A stretch of DNA of 64,000 nt from Spirochaetales bacterium. Lineage in GTDB: Bacteria; Spirochaetota; Spirochaetia; Sphaerochaetales; Sphaerochaetaceae. The translations under genes and the position numbers were made by a program. The notes beneath the pieces were generated by a model. The model saw only the letters and a program-made list of their open reading frames with translations. It did not search any database and was not told the origin of the DNA. The DNA lies in contig DUOJ01000135.1 in the NCBI GenBank assembly GCA_012838895.1, forward strand, positions 1 through 64,000, in the 5' to 3' direction. How positions within the stretch are numbered: position 1 is the first letter of the stretch; every line of letters begins with the position of its first letter. Positions 7,657-16,759 of the stretch are shown here, in pieces.

Positions 7657-9822
7657 CTATCGCCCCATTATCTCTTCGATTGGGGTGAAGTGTTTTTGAA
7701 TAGCAACTACGGTCAATTGCAATGTTTCGGTGTTGCGGAAATAGTTGCGCCCCATCTTAAAGACAACATCGACAAAATCGCCCTCGCTGAATATTTCATC
7801 CGTCTCCTCTCCTCCGTTCCAGTAGAGAGCGGGCCAACTATATTCGCCATGGCGCAGTTGTAGTTTGAGGTGAACCCCATTTTGTCCCAAATATTGGAGA
7901 GACTCCACCTTTGCTTTGTTGATTAAGAACTGGAGCGGAGGATTCCCTTCGCCGTAGGGCTCAAAAGCTTCAACTAAGTCGATTAAGGTGGGATTGAGGT
8001 AGTCGATGGGGAGCTCCACATCGATGGTTACCACCTCCTCTTCCTCGTTTGACTCCCCCTCATAGCGTTTAATATACTCTTCTAGCCGCTCTCTAAAGAG
8101 GGGGAGATTTTCTAAGGGCATGTTAAAGCCTCCTGCACAGCGGTGCCCCCCATAATCGCTAAAGAGTTCACCGAAGAGCTCTAAAAAGTCGCGGGTGTTG
8201 AAATTGTCACCACTGCGCATTGAGCCACGTATTTGCTCTTTGTCAACATAGGCCAAAACTAGTGCCGGGACTTTGTGGTTTCTCAACAAACGGGAAGCAA
8301 TAATTCCGGTCAATCCTCGGTTAACCTTTTTATCGTCAACCAAAATGAATTTCTGGTCGTAGAGCTCGAGCGATTGTTTAGCCCCCCTCTCCATCCTCTC
8401 CCACGCCTCATCACTCTGTTTCTGTCGTTCACGGTTGAGCGAGAAGAGCTCCTCTACATAATGATTACTGGCGCCAATATCTTTGGCTAAGAAGAGGTTG
8501 GCAGCTACATCGGGGCGCCCTAAGCGCCCAGCAGCGTTGATTAACGGCGAGATCTGCCACCCTATATCATTCGTTGAAAGTTTTACCCCAGACAACTTTT
8601 GAAGGGAGAGGAGGAGTTGCAACTCTGGGCGTTTCCCCTCCCCCATCTTAGCCATTCCGATACGCACCATAATTCTGTTCTCATCAACCATTGGCATTAA
8701 GTCCCCTACTGTTCCAAGGGCAACTAGATCTAAGATATCTTCATAACCGGTAGAGAGAGGGGGATATTTACGTACAACAAAGGCGTGAAAGAGGGAGAAG
8801 AGGAGATCAAGTTCAGTCGCTTGTTGGATATAACGGAGGGAACGGCTAATGCGCATCAAGGCAAAGATACTTTTGCCCTTAACTTGGGGTAGCACCGTCT
8901 CAAACTGCCCCCTTAGTTCACTCATATAGATCTCTAATGAATTACCAAAGGCGCGCTTAAAGAGCTCTTTTTGCACCTCTACGTCGAGGGCAAAGATGGG
9001 GAGATTGCAATCTAAAAACCTTATAATCCTACTCTGTTCTAGCGGAACAAGTCCCACAGAAATCTCCTCTATCACCCGCTCTTCAATTAGAAGGTTACGC
9101 ACTTTAATCGCTTCGAAAATAACGGTCTCTTTCCCCTTCTCGGTATTACCCGGATAGGCGTGGAAGAGGAGGAGTTCTTCGTTGTAGAAGTCGCTTTTGG
9201 CAAAACGGAGGGCCCAGATACACTTAGCCACCACACCACAACCGGCGAGATCTCCAAAGGGGTAGTCACACCCCTCTAACTTTGGATTAATTACCGCATC
9301 GGCAGCCGGAATAATATCGCCCCCTAAGTGGTGGTCGGTGATTAAGACACCAATACCCAACTCTTTGGCGTAGAGCACCTCATCAATATTGGAGATGCCA
9401 CAGTCGACGGTAATGACTAATTCAACCCCTTGGGAGGCTGCCTCATCGAGGTAGGCACGGGTTAACCCGTAGGGTTCATCGCCTTGGGGGAGACGCCAAG
9501 TTGTCTCAATCCCCATCGCCTCTAACTCTTGAACTAACAAGACAGTACTAGTAATTCCATCGACATCGCGGTCGCCAAAGATACACACCTTTTGGTGTTC
9601 GCTTTGGGCCTCTAAGACCCGCTCTACAAACATCTCCATCTCATCGAAGAGGAAGGGGTTGTGGAGGTAGGTGGTGTCGTTCTCTAAGAAAAACTTAACT
9701 TTTTGACTCTCATTAACTCCTCGGCGCTCTAAGAGCGATGCAGTGATGTAATCGACTCCAAACGTTTCGTTGAGGCGTCGCACCGATTCGACCGAAATGG
9801 GTTCTTTTTTCCATTTTTTCAT
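7657..9822 (-). CDS. recJ: Single-stranded-DNA-specific exonuclease RecJ
   Basis: 721 residues, DHH/DHHA1 phosphoesterase. Motif I is DRDVDG (84-89) where most RecJ proteins have DYDADG. VDCG (139-142) and DHH (163-165) follow, and the DHHA1 domain carries GGHRCAGGFN. The C-terminal ~170 residues form the OB-like domain usual in full-length RecJ. It degrades ssDNA 5' to 3' in RecFOR repair, which fits recO 26 bases upstream. The AAAGG ribosome site is weak. Confidence 0.93.
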   Translation of the reverse strand: MKKWKKEPISVESVRRLNETFGVDYITASLLERRGVNESQKVKFFLENDTTYLHNPFLFDEMEMFVERVLEAQSEHQKVCIFGDRDVDGITSTVLLVQELEAMGIETTWRLPQGDEPYGLTRAYLDEAASQGVELVITVDCGISNIDEVLYAKELGIGVLITDHHLGGDIIPAADAVINPKLEGCDYPFGDLAGCGVVAKCIWALRFAKSDFYNEELLLFHAYPGNTEKGKETVIFEAIKVRNLLIEERVIEEISVGLVPLEQSRIIRFLDCNLPIFALDVEVQKELFKRAFGNSLEIYMSELRGQFETVLPQVKGKSIFALMRISRSLRYIQQATELDLLFSLFHAFVVRKYPPLSTGYEDILDLVALGTVGDLMPMVDENRIMVRIGMAKMGEGKRPELQLLLSLQKLSGVKLSTNDIGWQISPLINAAGRLGRPDVAANLFLAKDIGASNHYVEELFSLNRERQKQSDEAWERMERGAKQSLELYDQKFILVDDKKVNRGLTGIIASRLLRNHKVPALVLAYVDKEQIRGSMRSGDNFNTRDFLELFGELFSDYGGHRCAGGFNMPLENLPLFRERLEEYIKRYEGESNEEEEVVTIDVELPIDYLNPTLIDLVEAFEPYGEGNPPLQFLINKAKVESLQYLGQNGVHLKLQLRHGEYSWPALYWNGGEETDEIFSEGDFVDVVFKMGRNYFRNTETLQLTVVAIQKHFTPIEEIMGR

Positions 9823-9848
9823 ATAACAACCTTTTATTTATTTTCATC

Positions 9849-10601
9849 TCAAACCTCCCATAAGAGCGCTGTATTGAGGCTCTTCAGAGGGCTCCCTAAG
9901 ATCGTTGTCAGATAGCGGAGCATATACCTGACAAGGCGGATGGTGGCTGTCTCACTCAAGGGGACTAGGACAGCCTCTCGCTCTTCAAGGGGGTGGATAT
10001 AGAGGAGGTAGCGACGAGCCCCTGGTCCTAAAGTCCAAGCCACTTCGCCCCCCACATCGCCACAGCTATGACAGCAAGGGGAGTTGAGGGTGCGATTAAA
10101 GGAGAGGGACTCCTCCCCTTGATATTCGCGACCACACTGGGGGCATTGGTTTAAATCTCCCTCTAGCCCCATTATCTTGATGAAGCGGGTGATAAAGAGG
10201 ATTAAGACCCGTTTAGCTTCAATGGCGGGGTCATCTAACAAGCTAATGGCAGCTGTAGTTAAATGGAAGAGCTCACCATAATCTCCCCCATGCATCCTAA
10301 TTACAATTTCACATAGGGCGTGGGCAATGTAGAGGCGCTCTATCTCCCCTTTTATAGTCCCATCACCGGCGATTAGGTCGACATCTTTGAGGGTGTAGCC
10401 CTTCTTAGGGCGATTGCTGTAGAGGTAGAAGGTCCCCCTAGAGAAGGGTTCAATTCCGCCTGCTAACTTCCCTTTACGCCCCCCATAAACTACGGCATCA
10501 AAGAGTCCCAAGGTGGGTGAGAGGAGGGTCACAAGTCGGTGGAGGTCCCCCCACTTTTTATTGGCCAGGACGATTGCCTGGCAAGTGAGATTCTTCTCCA
10601 T
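9849..10601 (-). CDS. recO: DNA repair protein RecO
   Basis: About 250 residues. The N-terminal OB fold begins KNLTCQAIVLANKKWGD. A helical centre follows, with a zinc site CPQC ... CCHSC typical of RecO. RecO anneals ssDNA and loads RecA with RecR. I prefer the ATG at 10601, with AGGGA five bases upstream, to the TTG at 10616 that adds five residues. It leads recO-recJ and diverges from the DUF4105 gene; their -35 boxes overlap. Confidence 0.88.
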   Translation of the reverse strand: MEKNLTCQAIVLANKKWGDLHRLVTLLSPTLGLFDAVVYGGRKGKLAGGIEPFSRGTFYLYSNRPKKGYTLKDVDLIAGDGTIKGEIERLYIAHALCEIVIRMHGGDYGELFHLTTAAISLLDDPAIEAKRVLILFITRFIKIMGLEGDLNQCPQCGREYQGEESLSFNRTLNSPCCHSCGDVGGEVAWTLGPGARRYLLYIHPLEEREAVLVPLSETATIRLVRYMLRYLTTILGSPLKSLNTALLWEV

Positions 10602-10631
10602 CCAAGTCCCTATCAATAATGTTCATACCAA

Positions 10632-10660
10632 AGAGTAACTTCTCACTAAAACCTTGTCAA
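10632..10660 (-). promoter_or_regulatory. Promoter of recO-recJ
   Basis: Minus-strand TTGACA (10655-10660), 17 bases, TACTCT (10632-10637). The -35 hexamer is superimposed on the plus-strand -35 (10654-10659) of the divergent gene. Confidence 0.5.
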
Positions 10661-10684
10661 CTAAAGGGGCATTTGTGGTATGAT
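10654..10684 (+). promoter_or_regulatory. Promoter of the DUF4105 gene, leaderless type
   Basis: TTGTCA (10654-10659), 19 bases, TATGAT (10679-10684). Exactly six bases separate the -10 from the ATG at 10691, which places the expected transcription start on the start codon. Confidence 0.5.
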
Positions 10685-10690
10685 GCCATT

Positions 10691-12016
10691 ATGTGGAATC
10701 GTAAGGTGCTTGTTACCATTTTTATCATTTTTGTACTACTTCAACCACTCTGGTCTATTTCTAACCTTAGAGAAGGACCCCTCTGGGACCCTTTCAGCTC
10801 TACTGAGCTTCTCAAAGAGCGCAACTTCTTTAGAGAACTCTCACAAGAGGAAGAGGAGGCCCTTAAGGCGCTTGAAATTGACCTTGTCACCGTTGGGAGG
10901 GGCGACCCCCTCTACGTCTGGTTTGGCCACACGGGGCTTGTTGTCAGGGACAAGAGGGTTGATCGCTCAGTTATGTACGACTACGGAATTTTCAGTTTTG
11001 ACGACGGCTTTTACAAAACCTTTGCAATGGGACGTCTCAACTACCAAGTGTGGGCCACCTCAGCTTTGGCCCGCTTAAACCAGGCAGTTTCCAGTGAGCG
11101 CTCTGTAACAAAGCTGAAACTTAACCTAGACGATAGTGCCACCATCGAGACGATAAACTTCCTCAACTTCAACGTGAAAGAGGAGAACAACACCTACCTC
11201 TACCACCACTACCGCGAGAACTGCTCTACTAAAATACGTGATATTATCGACAAAGCGGTGGGGGGACAATTTAAGGGGTGGGCCACCTCGATTGAGAGCC
11301 CCTACACCTTAAGACAACTGGTGATGCTCCACAGTGCCCCCTCCCCCCTTATAGACTGGCTCTTAAACTTTCTCCAAAGTGGAGAGATTGATGGCCCCAT
11401 TACCCTGTGGGAGGCGATGTTCTTACCAGCTGTTTTAGAGAAGGCCCTGCTTAACTTTGAATATCTTAACAGCGCAGGGGAAATGGTTAAGATTGCCAGC
11501 GATTATGAGGTGCTCAATGAAGAGCCATTAGGGGTACGCCCCACAACAAGAAGTGAATGGAAAAGCACCACCCTCCCCACTTTTTTAGTCGCCCTAGCAG
11601 TAGCCCTTCTCTTAAGAGGTTTACTTTGCCTATCGAGGCGCTCAAAGGTGGCTAAGGTGGCTTGGGGTAGCCTCACTTTTCTCATCTACCTAGTTTTAGG
11701 AATCCTCTCGCTCCTCCTTCTATTCATGGTCTCTATTAGTAATCACGATGTCACCTACTGGAACGAGAATCTCATCTTTGCCACCCCTTGGTTGGTGGTG
11801 ATGGCGATTCAAGCCCTAATTTACCTCTTCTCTAAAACTAGTTCCCTTAAGCACTTTAAACGGGGCAACACCTTTTTTGCCCTCTTGATGGTTGTTTATA
11901 TTGTCTTAAAAATGGGCTTCCCCACCCTCTTGGGACAACAAAACTGGCCAGCAATCTTAACTTTCTTACCCCTCTTTGTAGCTAACAGTTCACTAATTTC
12001 TAAGAGACGATCTTAG
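10691..12016 (+). CDS. DUF4105 (Lnb N-terminal domain) membrane protein
   Basis: 441 residues from the ATG at 10691, which opens with a clear signal/anchor segment (residues 5-22). The extracytoplasmic domain has the DUF4105 hallmarks WFGHTGLVV (His80) and YRENCSTKIRD (Cys178), a Cys/His pair expected in a thiol-dependent hydrolase or acyltransferase. About four hydrophobic segments follow from residue ~310. Family members in Bacteroides have been linked to lipoprotein N-acylation, so a cell-envelope role is plausible but inferred. No ribosome site precedes the start. The 3' end overlaps the convergent arcC gene by 17 bases. Confidence 0.75.
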   Translation: MWNRKVLVTIFIIFVLLQPLWSISNLREGPLWDPFSSTELLKERNFFRELSQEEEEALKALEIDLVTVGRGDPLYVWFGHTGLVVRDKRVDRSVMYDYGIFSFDDGFYKTFAMGRLNYQVWATSALARLNQAVSSERSVTKLKLNLDDSATIETINFLNFNVKEENNTYLYHHYRENCSTKIRDIIDKAVGGQFKGWATSIESPYTLRQLVMLHSAPSPLIDWLLNFLQSGEIDGPITLWEAMFLPAVLEKALLNFEYLNSAGEMVKIASDYEVLNEEPLGVRPTTRSEWKSTTLPTFLVALAVALLLRGLLCLSRRSKVAKVAWGSLTFLIYLVLGILSLLLLFMVSISNHDVTYWNENLIFATPWLVVMAIQALIYLFSKTSSLKHFKRGNTFFALLMVVYIVLKMGFPTLLGQQNWPAILTFLPLFVANSSLISKRRS

Positions 12017-12944
12017 TCCCTTTCCCCTCGTAGAGGGCCCCATAAAGGTTCTCAGGGTTGGTAATAAGGGCAACCCCACCACTGCTTTTGACAAAGTCGA
12101 GGGCTGCTTCAATCTTAGGTAGCATACTCCCAGGGGCAAAATGCCCCTCAGTGATATAGGTTTGGCACTCATCACAGGTAATTTGAGAGAGGGCTTTTTG
12201 ATCACTTTTCCCCCAATTGAGGTAGACCTTCTCAACAGCCGTTGAGATTACCAGTAGATCAGCTTTTAACTCTTTGGCAATAAGGGCACCAGCAAGGTCT
12301 TTATCGATAACAGCTTCAATTCCACGGTAAAGGCCATCCTTCCCCTTAACAACGGGGATTCCGCCACCACCTGAGCCAATTACAACGACTCCACTGTCAG
12401 CCAAAATCTTGAGGGTCTCAAGCTCAACAATCGAGAGGGGTTTGGGAGAGGGGACTACCCTTCGGTAACCGCGTCCGGCATCCTCCATCACACTCCACCC
12501 CTCTTCAGTTTGGCGCTTGAGCGCCTCCTCTTCTGTCATAAATGCGCCAATAGGTTTAGTCGGTTTATTGAAAGAGGGGTCGAGGGGGTCAACTTCAACT
12601 TGGGTTACAACGGTGGCGACAGCGTTAAAATTGCCCACTTTAGCCAGTTCGTTCTTCAGCGCCATTTGGAGCTGGTAGCCAATCGTCCCCTGGGTGTCAG
12701 CGACACACACATCGAGGGGGACTGGGTGGAGAATCGATTTGGAAATCTCCCCCCTTAAGAGGGAAAAGCCCACCTGTGGTCCGTTTCCGTGGGTAATTAC
12801 AACGCGGTGCCCCGCTTCAATTAAGCGGGCAATGTGACTAGCGGTCTTGCGTGCTGCTTCGTACTGACTCTCAACGGTCACCATTTTGGTATCTTCGATG
12901 AGGGAATTCCCCCCTATCGCAATAACTATCAACTTGTTTTCCAT
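12000..12944 (-). CDS. arcC: Carbamate kinase
   Basis: 314 residues of the amino-acid-kinase fold. Motifs are IAIGGNSL at the N-terminus, THGNGPQVG (~50-58) and SGGGGIPV (~200). It transfers phosphate from carbamoyl phosphate to ADP, the ATP-yielding step of arginine/citrulline or purine fermentation. No arcA or arcB is in the window. I chose the ATG at 12944 with GGAGAG ahead. A longer ORF start at 12980 would lie upstream of the -10 box. Confidence 0.93.
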   Translation of the reverse strand: MENKLIVIAIGGNSLIEDTKMVTVESQYEAARKTASHIARLIEAGHRVVITHGNGPQVGFSLLRGEISKSILHPVPLDVCVADTQGTIGYQLQMALKNELAKVGNFNAVATVVTQVEVDPLDPSFNKPTKPIGAFMTEEEALKRQTEEGWSVMEDAGRGYRRVVPSPKPLSIVELETLKILADSGVVVIGSGGGGIPVVKGKDGLYRGIEAVIDKDLAGALIAKELKADLLVISTAVEKVYLNWGKSDQKALSQITCDECQTYITEGHFAPGSMLPKIEAALDFVKSSGGVALITNPENLYGALYEGKGTKIVS

Positions 12945-12959
12945 AAACTCTCCAACTTC

Positions 12960-12987
12960 AGTATACCTTTTATGCAACAACTTGCAA
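12960..12987 (-). promoter_or_regulatory. Promoter of arcC
   Basis: Minus-strand TTGCAA (12982-12987), 16 bases, TATACT (12960-12965). This gives a short leader containing GGAGAG before the ATG. Confidence 0.45.
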
Positions 12988-13001
12988 CAGCATTACCCTC
13001 C

Positions 13002-13030
13002 TTTACTAAGCTCCCCATTTTCGATATTGT
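13002..13030 (+). promoter_or_regulatory. Promoter of the YhhQ-SGNH pair
   Basis: TTTACT (13002-13007), 17 bases, TATTGT (13025-13030), followed by GGGAGGGG and the ATG at 13054. It diverges from the arcC promoter. Confidence 0.4.
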
Positions 13031-13053
13031 CAAGTGAAAAGGGAGGGGTAAAG

Positions 13054-13683
13054 ATGTTTACGAGAGAGCAAAAAAAGCAATTCCTATTCGCATTATATTT
13101 AACTTCTATGGTGCTAGTGAATACCCTAGGTTCCAAAATTACCACCCTGGGCTCCGTTAGAGCTTCGGTAGGGGTCTTTTTCATGCCTCTTCTATTTGTA
13201 ATTACCGACATTATTACCGAGGTATATGGGAAGAAGACTTCAACGCAGTTTGTTAACCTCTCTACAATTATGATGATCTTTATGTTCCTCATGATTGGGC
13301 TCTGTATCATTTTACCCCCCAATGCGACGTGGGGGCTACAGAGTGCTTATGCCAGTGTCTTTGGTTCTAGTATGCGGATGACGATTGCTAGCCTCACCTC
13401 ATTTTATATCGCCCAACACATGGATGTCTTAATCTTTGCCTTTATAAAATTAATCACCAAAGAGAAACACCTTTGGATTAGAAACAATGTGAGTACCATC
13501 ATTAGCCAATTTGTTGACACTACAATTTTTATGTTCCTCACCTTTTACAAGATGAATCCCGATTACACCTTCTCGTTCTTGTGGACCCTAATCCTCCCCT
13601 ACTGGGGTTTTAAGGTGATCTTCGCCCTTCTCGATACCCCAATATGTTATTTAGGAGTTTGGTGGCTTAAGAGGAGTGAATAG
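13054..13683 (+). CDS. Queuosine precursor transporter of the YhhQ/QPTR family
   Basis: 209 residues with about six hydrophobic segments. The family pattern is visible as NTLGSKITTLG near the N-terminus, FVITDIITEVYGKK (~48-61) and a final ILPYWGFKVIFALLDTPICYLGV segment. YhhQ proteins import preQ0/preQ1 or queuine for tRNA queuosine synthesis. The ATG at 13054 follows a GGGAGGGG site; upstream extensions would run through the promoter. The next gene starts directly after its stop codon. Confidence 0.85.
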   Translation: MFTREQKKQFLFALYLTSMVLVNTLGSKITTLGSVRASVGVFFMPLLFVITDIITEVYGKKTSTQFVNLSTIMMIFMFLMIGLCIILPPNATWGLQSAYASVFGSSMRMTIASLTSFYIAQHMDVLIFAFIKLITKEKHLWIRNNVSTIISQFVDTTIFMFLTFYKMNPDYTFSFLWTLILPYWGFKVIFALLDTPICYLGVWWLKRSE

Positions 13684-14364
13684 GTGAAAGTTCCCCTCTT
13701 TGGTGACAGTCTAACCTTAGGAAGAATTGGAATTCCTTATGCCCGCTTTCTCCCCGTTGAGAGTGAAGTGCGCGGCATTGAGGGGGAGACTTTTTCAGCG
13801 ATTATTGGGCGTGTTGAGCGCCATTTGAGGCGCCAAGCACCCCCCTATCTGGTAATTCAGGGGGGAGGTAACGACCTCCTCCTCGCAAGTAGGGGCTTTA
13901 TCCTTAACCCCCACCACCCCCCTATTAACAATGATGAGGAGTTTATTTCACTTGCTGCAGAAGCTTTTAATCGTCTTTCAACACTCTCCTTCGAAACCAC
14001 TTTTATTGTCTGCTCTCTCCCCATCTTAGGTGAAGAACTCACCTCGCCTCTCAACCAACAACGCCGCGAGCGAAATCGTCTCTTAAGCCAACTCACCAAG
14101 GGGTACCACCATTTCATCTACTGCGACATCACCACGGCAGGAGAGGCTGTAATAGAGGCTGAGCAAGGCTCCCTAGATAACCACTACTTCCCTTCAGGGT
14201 TGAAAGACTTCACCCCCGATGCCCTCGCTATAGGGGGCGATGAGGGACGCGCTCAGCGCCTCTCTGAGGAGAGGGGACTCTTACTAACAGTTGATGGGAT
14301 CCATCCCAACGGGCGTGGAGCACGTTTAATAGCTTCACCTCTAGCCAAACTTTTAGTACATTAA
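13684..14364 (+). CDS. SGNH/GDSL-family hydrolase
   Basis: 226 residues. Block I is GDSLTLG (Ser nucleophile near residue 8), block III GGGNDLLLA carries the oxyanion Gly/Asn, and block V DGIHPNGRGA carries the Asp/His pair. No signal peptide, so a cytoplasmic esterase or acylhydrolase with unknown substrate. The GTG start abuts the YhhQ stop and follows AAGAGGAG at seven bases, implying coupled translation. Confidence 0.82.
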   Translation: MKVPLFGDSLTLGRIGIPYARFLPVESEVRGIEGETFSAIIGRVERHLRRQAPPYLVIQGGGNDLLLASRGFILNPHHPPINNDEEFISLAAEAFNRLSTLSFETTFIVCSLPILGEELTSPLNQQRRERNRLLSQLTKGYHHFIYCDITTAGEAVIEAEQGSLDNHYFPSGLKDFTPDALAIGGDEGRAQRLSEERGLLLTVDGIHPNGRGARLIASPLAKLLVH

Positions 14365-14405
14365 AGGTGTAACCATTGTACAATTTATAATTTGGAGGAT
14401 ATTTC

Positions 14406-16754
14406 ATGGCAGAAAAGGAACTGATGCCCATTGAGCAAACACTGCCCCGTAATCTATTTGTACTCCCCTTAGCGGGAAATCCACTTTTTCCTGGTCTATT
14501 TACCCCTCTCTCAATCGAGAGCCAAGAGGATATTGAGATTGTTAACCAAGCGATGAACCATGGTGGAGACTTGGGCCTGCTATTGATGAAGGATGAGCAC
14601 AAAACAGAGTACGAGGCAGACAATCTCTATCGGGTTGGAACCGCCGCCAAGATAATAAAGCGCATTAAACTCCCCGATGGAGGGATGTCAATTTTCATCT
14701 CTACTGTTAAAAGGTTCCAGGTTAAAGAGTTCCACTCAAGTGGCACTTTTATCATAGCTGAAGTTGATTACCTCGACGACATTGAAGATAACCCTACCGA
14801 ACTTAAAGCCTGGACCCGTCAACTAATCGTTGAAACTAAAAAACTCTCTAAGGGCAATCCCCTCTTCACCGAGGAGATGCGACTAAATATGGTAAATATA
14901 GACCATGCTGGAAAGATGACCGATTTCATTGCCAGTATTATCAACATTGATCGGCGTCAGCAACAGAGAATTTTAGAGACCCTCAATGTGCGCCGCCGCA
15001 TAGAGCGGGTGTTGGTTTTTATCAAGAAAGAGCAAGAAGTTCTCGCTATGCAGGAACAGATCCAAAAGAGGGTCAATTCCAAACTTGAGAAGAACCAAAG
15101 AGAATATTTCCTTAGAGAAGAGTTGCGCCATATACAACAAGAGTTGGGTCTCACCTCCGACCCAAGGATGGCAGTTTTTAATAAGATTAAAAAACAGCTT
15201 GATGCCCTCGAGTTTGAGGGGGAGGTGGCTGAAGCGGTCCAAAATGAGCTCGATAAATTCCAGAGCCTCGACCCCAATAGCCCCGACTACGCCATAACAC
15301 GCACCTACCTCGAGACCATAGCAGCCCTCCCCTGGAATAATCCAAAGCCGGAAGATTTCTCCTTAGCCTCAGCTAAGAAGATCTTAGATGGGGACCACTA
15401 TGGACTCACCGATGTGAAAGATAGAATTTTAGAGTACCTCGCCGTGCGTAAAAAGAAGGGAGATACTAAAGGGTCGATTATCTGTTTGGTGGGACCCCCG
15501 GGAGTTGGAAAAACTTCGGTTGGTCAATCGGTAGCCCGTGCCCTAAAGAAAGAGTACTTCCGCTTCAGTGTGGGGGGAATGCGGGATGAAGCTGAGATAA
15601 AAGGGCACCGCCGCACCTATATAGGGGCGATGCCTGGAAAGATTATCCAGGGGTTGAAAACTGTAAAGACTAAAAACCCCGTCTTCTTAATCGATGAGAT
15701 TGATAAAATGGGAGTCTCCTTCCAAGGTGACCCTGCATCGGCCCTGCTAGAGGCGCTCGATCCAGAACAAAACACCGGTTTCAGGGATTACTATCTCGAT
15801 CTCCCCTTCGACATCTCTCAAATTCTCTTTATTGTAACGGCTAACAACCTCGATACAATTCCACGCCCCCTCCTTGATCGGATGGAGGTAATCCATATTG
15901 CCGGTTACACCGCCAAAGAGAAATTGGCCATTGGGCGCAAATATCTAGTACCCAAGAGTTTGAAAAAACATGGGCTAACCCGTAAAGAGGTCACCTACAC
16001 TTCGGCTATCCTCCACGAAATTGCCGAGAGCTATGCCCGTGAAGCGGGAGTGAGAAACTACGAGAAGTCGCTTGATCGCATCCACCGTAAAGTGGCCCGT
16101 GAGATTTTAGAGAATGAGGCGATTGAACTACCCATTAAAATTGATCGAAAGAAGATGATTGAGTACCTAGGACAACCAATCTTCCGTGAAGATGAGATTT
16201 TAAGGGCCGACCACCCCGGAATGGCCATAGGACTTGCTTGGACCAGCCTGGGGGGTGACACCCTCATCATCGAAGCGGTCAACTATCCTGGTAAGGGGGA
16301 ACTTAAACTGACTGGTAAGCTGGGCGAGGTGATGCAAGAGTCGGCCAATATTGCCCTCACCCACCTCAAAAGTATTGCCAAGAAGTACAACATCGAGCAG
16401 GTGTGGTTCGATACTAACGCTATCCACCTCCACGTTCCCGAGGGAGCTACCCCCAAAGATGGCCCCTCAGCCGGAATAACAATGGCAACTGCCCTCTACT
16501 CTTTGGCAACTAATCAGATACCTAAGAAGAACTTAGCGATGACGGGTGAGCTCGATTTAGTGGGTAAAGTGATGCCCATTGGGGGGTTGAAAGAGAAGGT
16601 GTTAGCTGCTCGCCGCAATAAAATCGATACAATCTTGATTCCTAAGTTTAATGAGCGCGACCTAGATGAGTTAGACGAAGAGGTGAAGAAGGGGATCACC
16701 TTCCACCTAGTCTCCACCTTTGATGAGGTGTTGAGTCACTCGTTTAATAAGTAG
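14406..16754 (+). CDS. lon: ATP-dependent protease Lon
   Basis: 782 residues, full length. The N-terminal substrate domain (to ~200) is followed by a coiled helical linker, an AAA+ module with Walker A GPPGVGKT (K369) and Walker B FLIDEID, and the protease domain with Ser688 in PKDGPSAG and Lys731 in GGLKEK. It degrades misfolded and regulatory proteins in the cytoplasm. GGAGG precedes the ATG. A consensus TATAAT (14386-14391) lies 14 bases upstream, but no clear -35 and no CIRCE element is present. Confidence 0.97.
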   Translation: MAEKELMPIEQTLPRNLFVLPLAGNPLFPGLFTPLSIESQEDIEIVNQAMNHGGDLGLLLMKDEHKTEYEADNLYRVGTAAKIIKRIKLPDGGMSIFISTVKRFQVKEFHSSGTFIIAEVDYLDDIEDNPTELKAWTRQLIVETKKLSKGNPLFTEEMRLNMVNIDHAGKMTDFIASIINIDRRQQQRILETLNVRRRIERVLVFIKKEQEVLAMQEQIQKRVNSKLEKNQREYFLREELRHIQQELGLTSDPRMAVFNKIKKQLDALEFEGEVAEAVQNELDKFQSLDPNSPDYAITRTYLETIAALPWNNPKPEDFSLASAKKILDGDHYGLTDVKDRILEYLAVRKKKGDTKGSIICLVGPPGVGKTSVGQSVARALKKEYFRFSVGGMRDEAEIKGHRRTYIGAMPGKIIQGLKTVKTKNPVFLIDEIDKMGVSFQGDPASALLEALDPEQNTGFRDYYLDLPFDISQILFIVTANNLDTIPRPLLDRMEVIHIAGYTAKEKLAIGRKYLVPKSLKKHGLTRKEVTYTSAILHEIAESYAREAGVRNYEKSLDRIHRKVAREILENEAIELPIKIDRKKMIEYLGQPIFREDEILRADHPGMAIGLAWTSLGGDTLIIEAVNYPGKGELKLTGKLGEVMQESANIALTHLKSIAKKYNIEQVWFDTNAIHLHVPEGATPKDGPSAGITMATALYSLATNQIPKKNLAMTGELDLVGKVMPIGGLKEKVLAARRNKIDTILIPKFNERDLDELDEEVKKGITFHLVSTFDEVLSHSFNK

Positions 16755-16759
16755 GGATT

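Noticed and set aside
14365-14405. CIRCE/HrcA element before lon
   Set aside because: The 9-base inverted repeats are absent; only TTGTACAA and a TATAAT are visible.
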